Shown: positions 60,551-61,296 of the stretch, one piece after another
Position numbering within the stretch: the first letter of the stretch is position 1
Layout: each line of letters begins with the position of its first letter
Source of the DNA: Candidatus Thorarchaeota archaeon
GTDB taxonomy: Archaea; Asgardarchaeota; Thorarchaeia; Thorarchaeales; Thorarchaeaceae
Reading direction: 5' to 3'
Length of the DNA: 61,296 nucleotides
Assembly (NCBI GenBank): GCA_029855935.1
Contig: JAGSHN010000028.1
Span: 1-61,296, forward strand
The notes under the pieces: generated by a model
Databases searched by the model: none
Told to the model about the DNA's origin: nothing
Seen by the model: only the letters and a program-made list of their open reading frames with translations
Made by a program: the position numbers and the translations under genes

Positions 60551-61129
60551 TCAGAACATCGACTGCTCGATGATCTCACGAGTGACCAGGTGCGACTCGT
60601 CACATGCGGTCAGCAGCTCGTCGTGCGCTCTCGTCCTTATCCGCTCGTCCTCGTCGTAGCAGGAGGCATAGTACAGAATTGTCACGACACCAGCATACTT
60701 CGCAGCCTGAACAGCTGGAACAAGATCACTGTCACCTGTCACGAGGACTGCGGTACGAATCTGTTGCGACCAGCTCATCCGAACTAGGTCGACTGACATC
60801 AGGACGTCGACGCGCTTCTGAACGTATTCTCCCGTGGTGCTGTCATATGCAAGTCGGCCAAGCCTGACGTCAAACCGGTTCAGCCGTCTGATTGCGTTGA
60901 GAAATCTCTGATGGTTCTCGTACCTTGCCTGCTGCTCCGCGCTCGGATGCTCATCTCGATAGGGTAGGCAGTCATAGACGTACGTTCTAAACCTCTCGGT
61001 CCCCTCTGTGACAATATCCGAGAACCTCTCGAAGTCGATTCTCGGCTCATCGAAGCAATACTTCAATATCTTTGCGAAGAAACCAAGATCAATGAGAACA
61101 GCGGACCTCTCCAATATTTTCCCGTCCAA
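60551..61129 (-). CDS. NYN-domain protein (PIN-like nuclease fold)
   Basis: Of 192 residues. Typical NYN/LabA features: acidic AVLIDLGFFAK at the start, KRVDVLMSVDLVRMSW, and LVTGDSDLVPAVQAAK, giving the Asp residues that bind metal in this fold. Family proteins are RNA nucleases or RNA-binding. Start is TTG 61129. Convergent with nadE; stops are 21 bases apart. Confidence 0.82.
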   Translation of the reverse strand: MDGKILERSAVLIDLGFFAKILKYCFDEPRIDFERFSDIVTEGTERFRTYVYDCLPYRDEHPSAEQQARYENHQRFLNAIRRLNRFDVRLGRLAYDSTTGEYVQKRVDVLMSVDLVRMSWSQQIRTAVLVTGDSDLVPAVQAAKYAGVVTILYYASCYDEDERIRTRAHDELLTACDESHLVTREIIEQSMF

Positions 61130-61214
61130 TCAATTGAGACAGACTCGACACGTACTTCGCGTGACAAGAGAGTCATCCATACGTGTGTGTGCCCGGACTT
61201 AATACTATTCTTGC

Positions 61215-61296
61215 ATGAAGCGACTCTTCGGCGGGTCACGCGGTCTTTCGAAACACCACATAACAGTAGAGCTTATTAGTTCCTATGTCAAGGGGA
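61215..61296 (+). CDS. possible start of a gene cut by the window end
   Basis: ATG 61215 opens a frame of 27 codons that remains open to the last base (MKRLFGGSRGL...). A TATA-like TTAATACT lies only about 10-15 bases ahead, too close for a proper start, so the evidence is thin. Confidence 0.3.
   Translation, partial: MKRLFGGSRGLSKHHITVELISSYVKG

Noticed and set aside
1-61296. CRISPR arrays, insertion sequences, phage genes, rRNA
   Set aside because: No spaced direct repeats, transposase motifs, integrase, capsid or ribosomal RNA signatures were seen.

Overview
The window reads as archaeal chromosome, most likely from an Asgard archaeon (Thorarchaeota-like is my best guess, not proven). The archaeal signs are TATA-type promoter boxes about 25-30 bases before leaderless or short-leader starts, many TTG and GTG starts behind GAGG/GGTG ribosome-binding sites, methylmalonyl-CoA mutase split into two subunits, thiolase-like proteins paired with DUF35 proteins, and a panB with an archaeal promoter. 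The Asgard signs are longin/roadblock-like domains, one fused to an Arf/Rag-like small GTPase, a very large glycosylatable Ig-type surface protein, and long coiled-coil proteins. I see no tRNA, rRNA, CRISPR array or insertion sequence. Genes are tightly packed.

Region 1 (1-16.5 kb) is mainly propionate/methylmalonyl-CoA metabolism. It holds the mutase small subunit, MeaB-type GTPase, mutase large subunit and epimerase. Further on are a carboxyltransferase (12S type), a 5S-type carboxyltransferase, a biotin carrier protein and a biotin ligase. No biotin carboxylase is present, so the set matches the three subunits of a transcarboxylase. Between these lie a threonine aldolase, an MFS transporter, an Ntn hydrolase with no Cys nucleophile, a RNase HIII and a divergent arsR/acr3 arsenic pair. 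A thiolase-like protein lacking its nucleophile Cys closes the region.

Region 2 (16.5-29 kb) is the most striking: one co-directional array encoding a longin-winged-helix protein, a 2354-residue surface protein with one membrane span and an acidic cytoplasmic tail, a longin/roadblock-GTPase fusion, two short coiled-coil proteins, a long coiled-coil protein ending in a winged helix, and a small winged-helix protein. I read it as a candidate surface-to-cytoplasm module.

Region 3 (29-46.6 kb) has a DUF35 protein, a ribbon-helix-helix regulator with a perfect palindrome upstream, an acyl-CoA dehydrogenase and a longin-like protein. Then follow, mostly on the minus strand, a membrane protein of unknown family, a leuB-leuC-leuD-like cluster, a GH36 alpha-galactosidase, two TPR proteins, small proteins, an MFS transporter and a membrane-anchored subtilisin.

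Region 4 (46.6-61.3 kb) starts with a P-type ATPase lacking the usual Ca2+ ligands. It is translationally coupled to a membrane-anchored protein made of about ten tandem 55-57-residue winged-helix-like units that recall the eukaryotic UFM1 ligase UFL1. After it come panB, a DUF1858 protein, a metallo-beta-lactamase-fold protein, an SCP2 protein, a glutamine synthetase divergent from an Lrp regulator, a second Cys-less thiolase-like protein coupled to a DUF35 protein, NAD synthetase and a NYN-domain protein.

Functional theme: acyl-CoA and branched-chain/propionate catabolism runs through regions 1, 3 and 4, and membrane/cytoskeleton-like regulation dominates region 2 and the ATPase locus. All functions are inferred from sequence alone.
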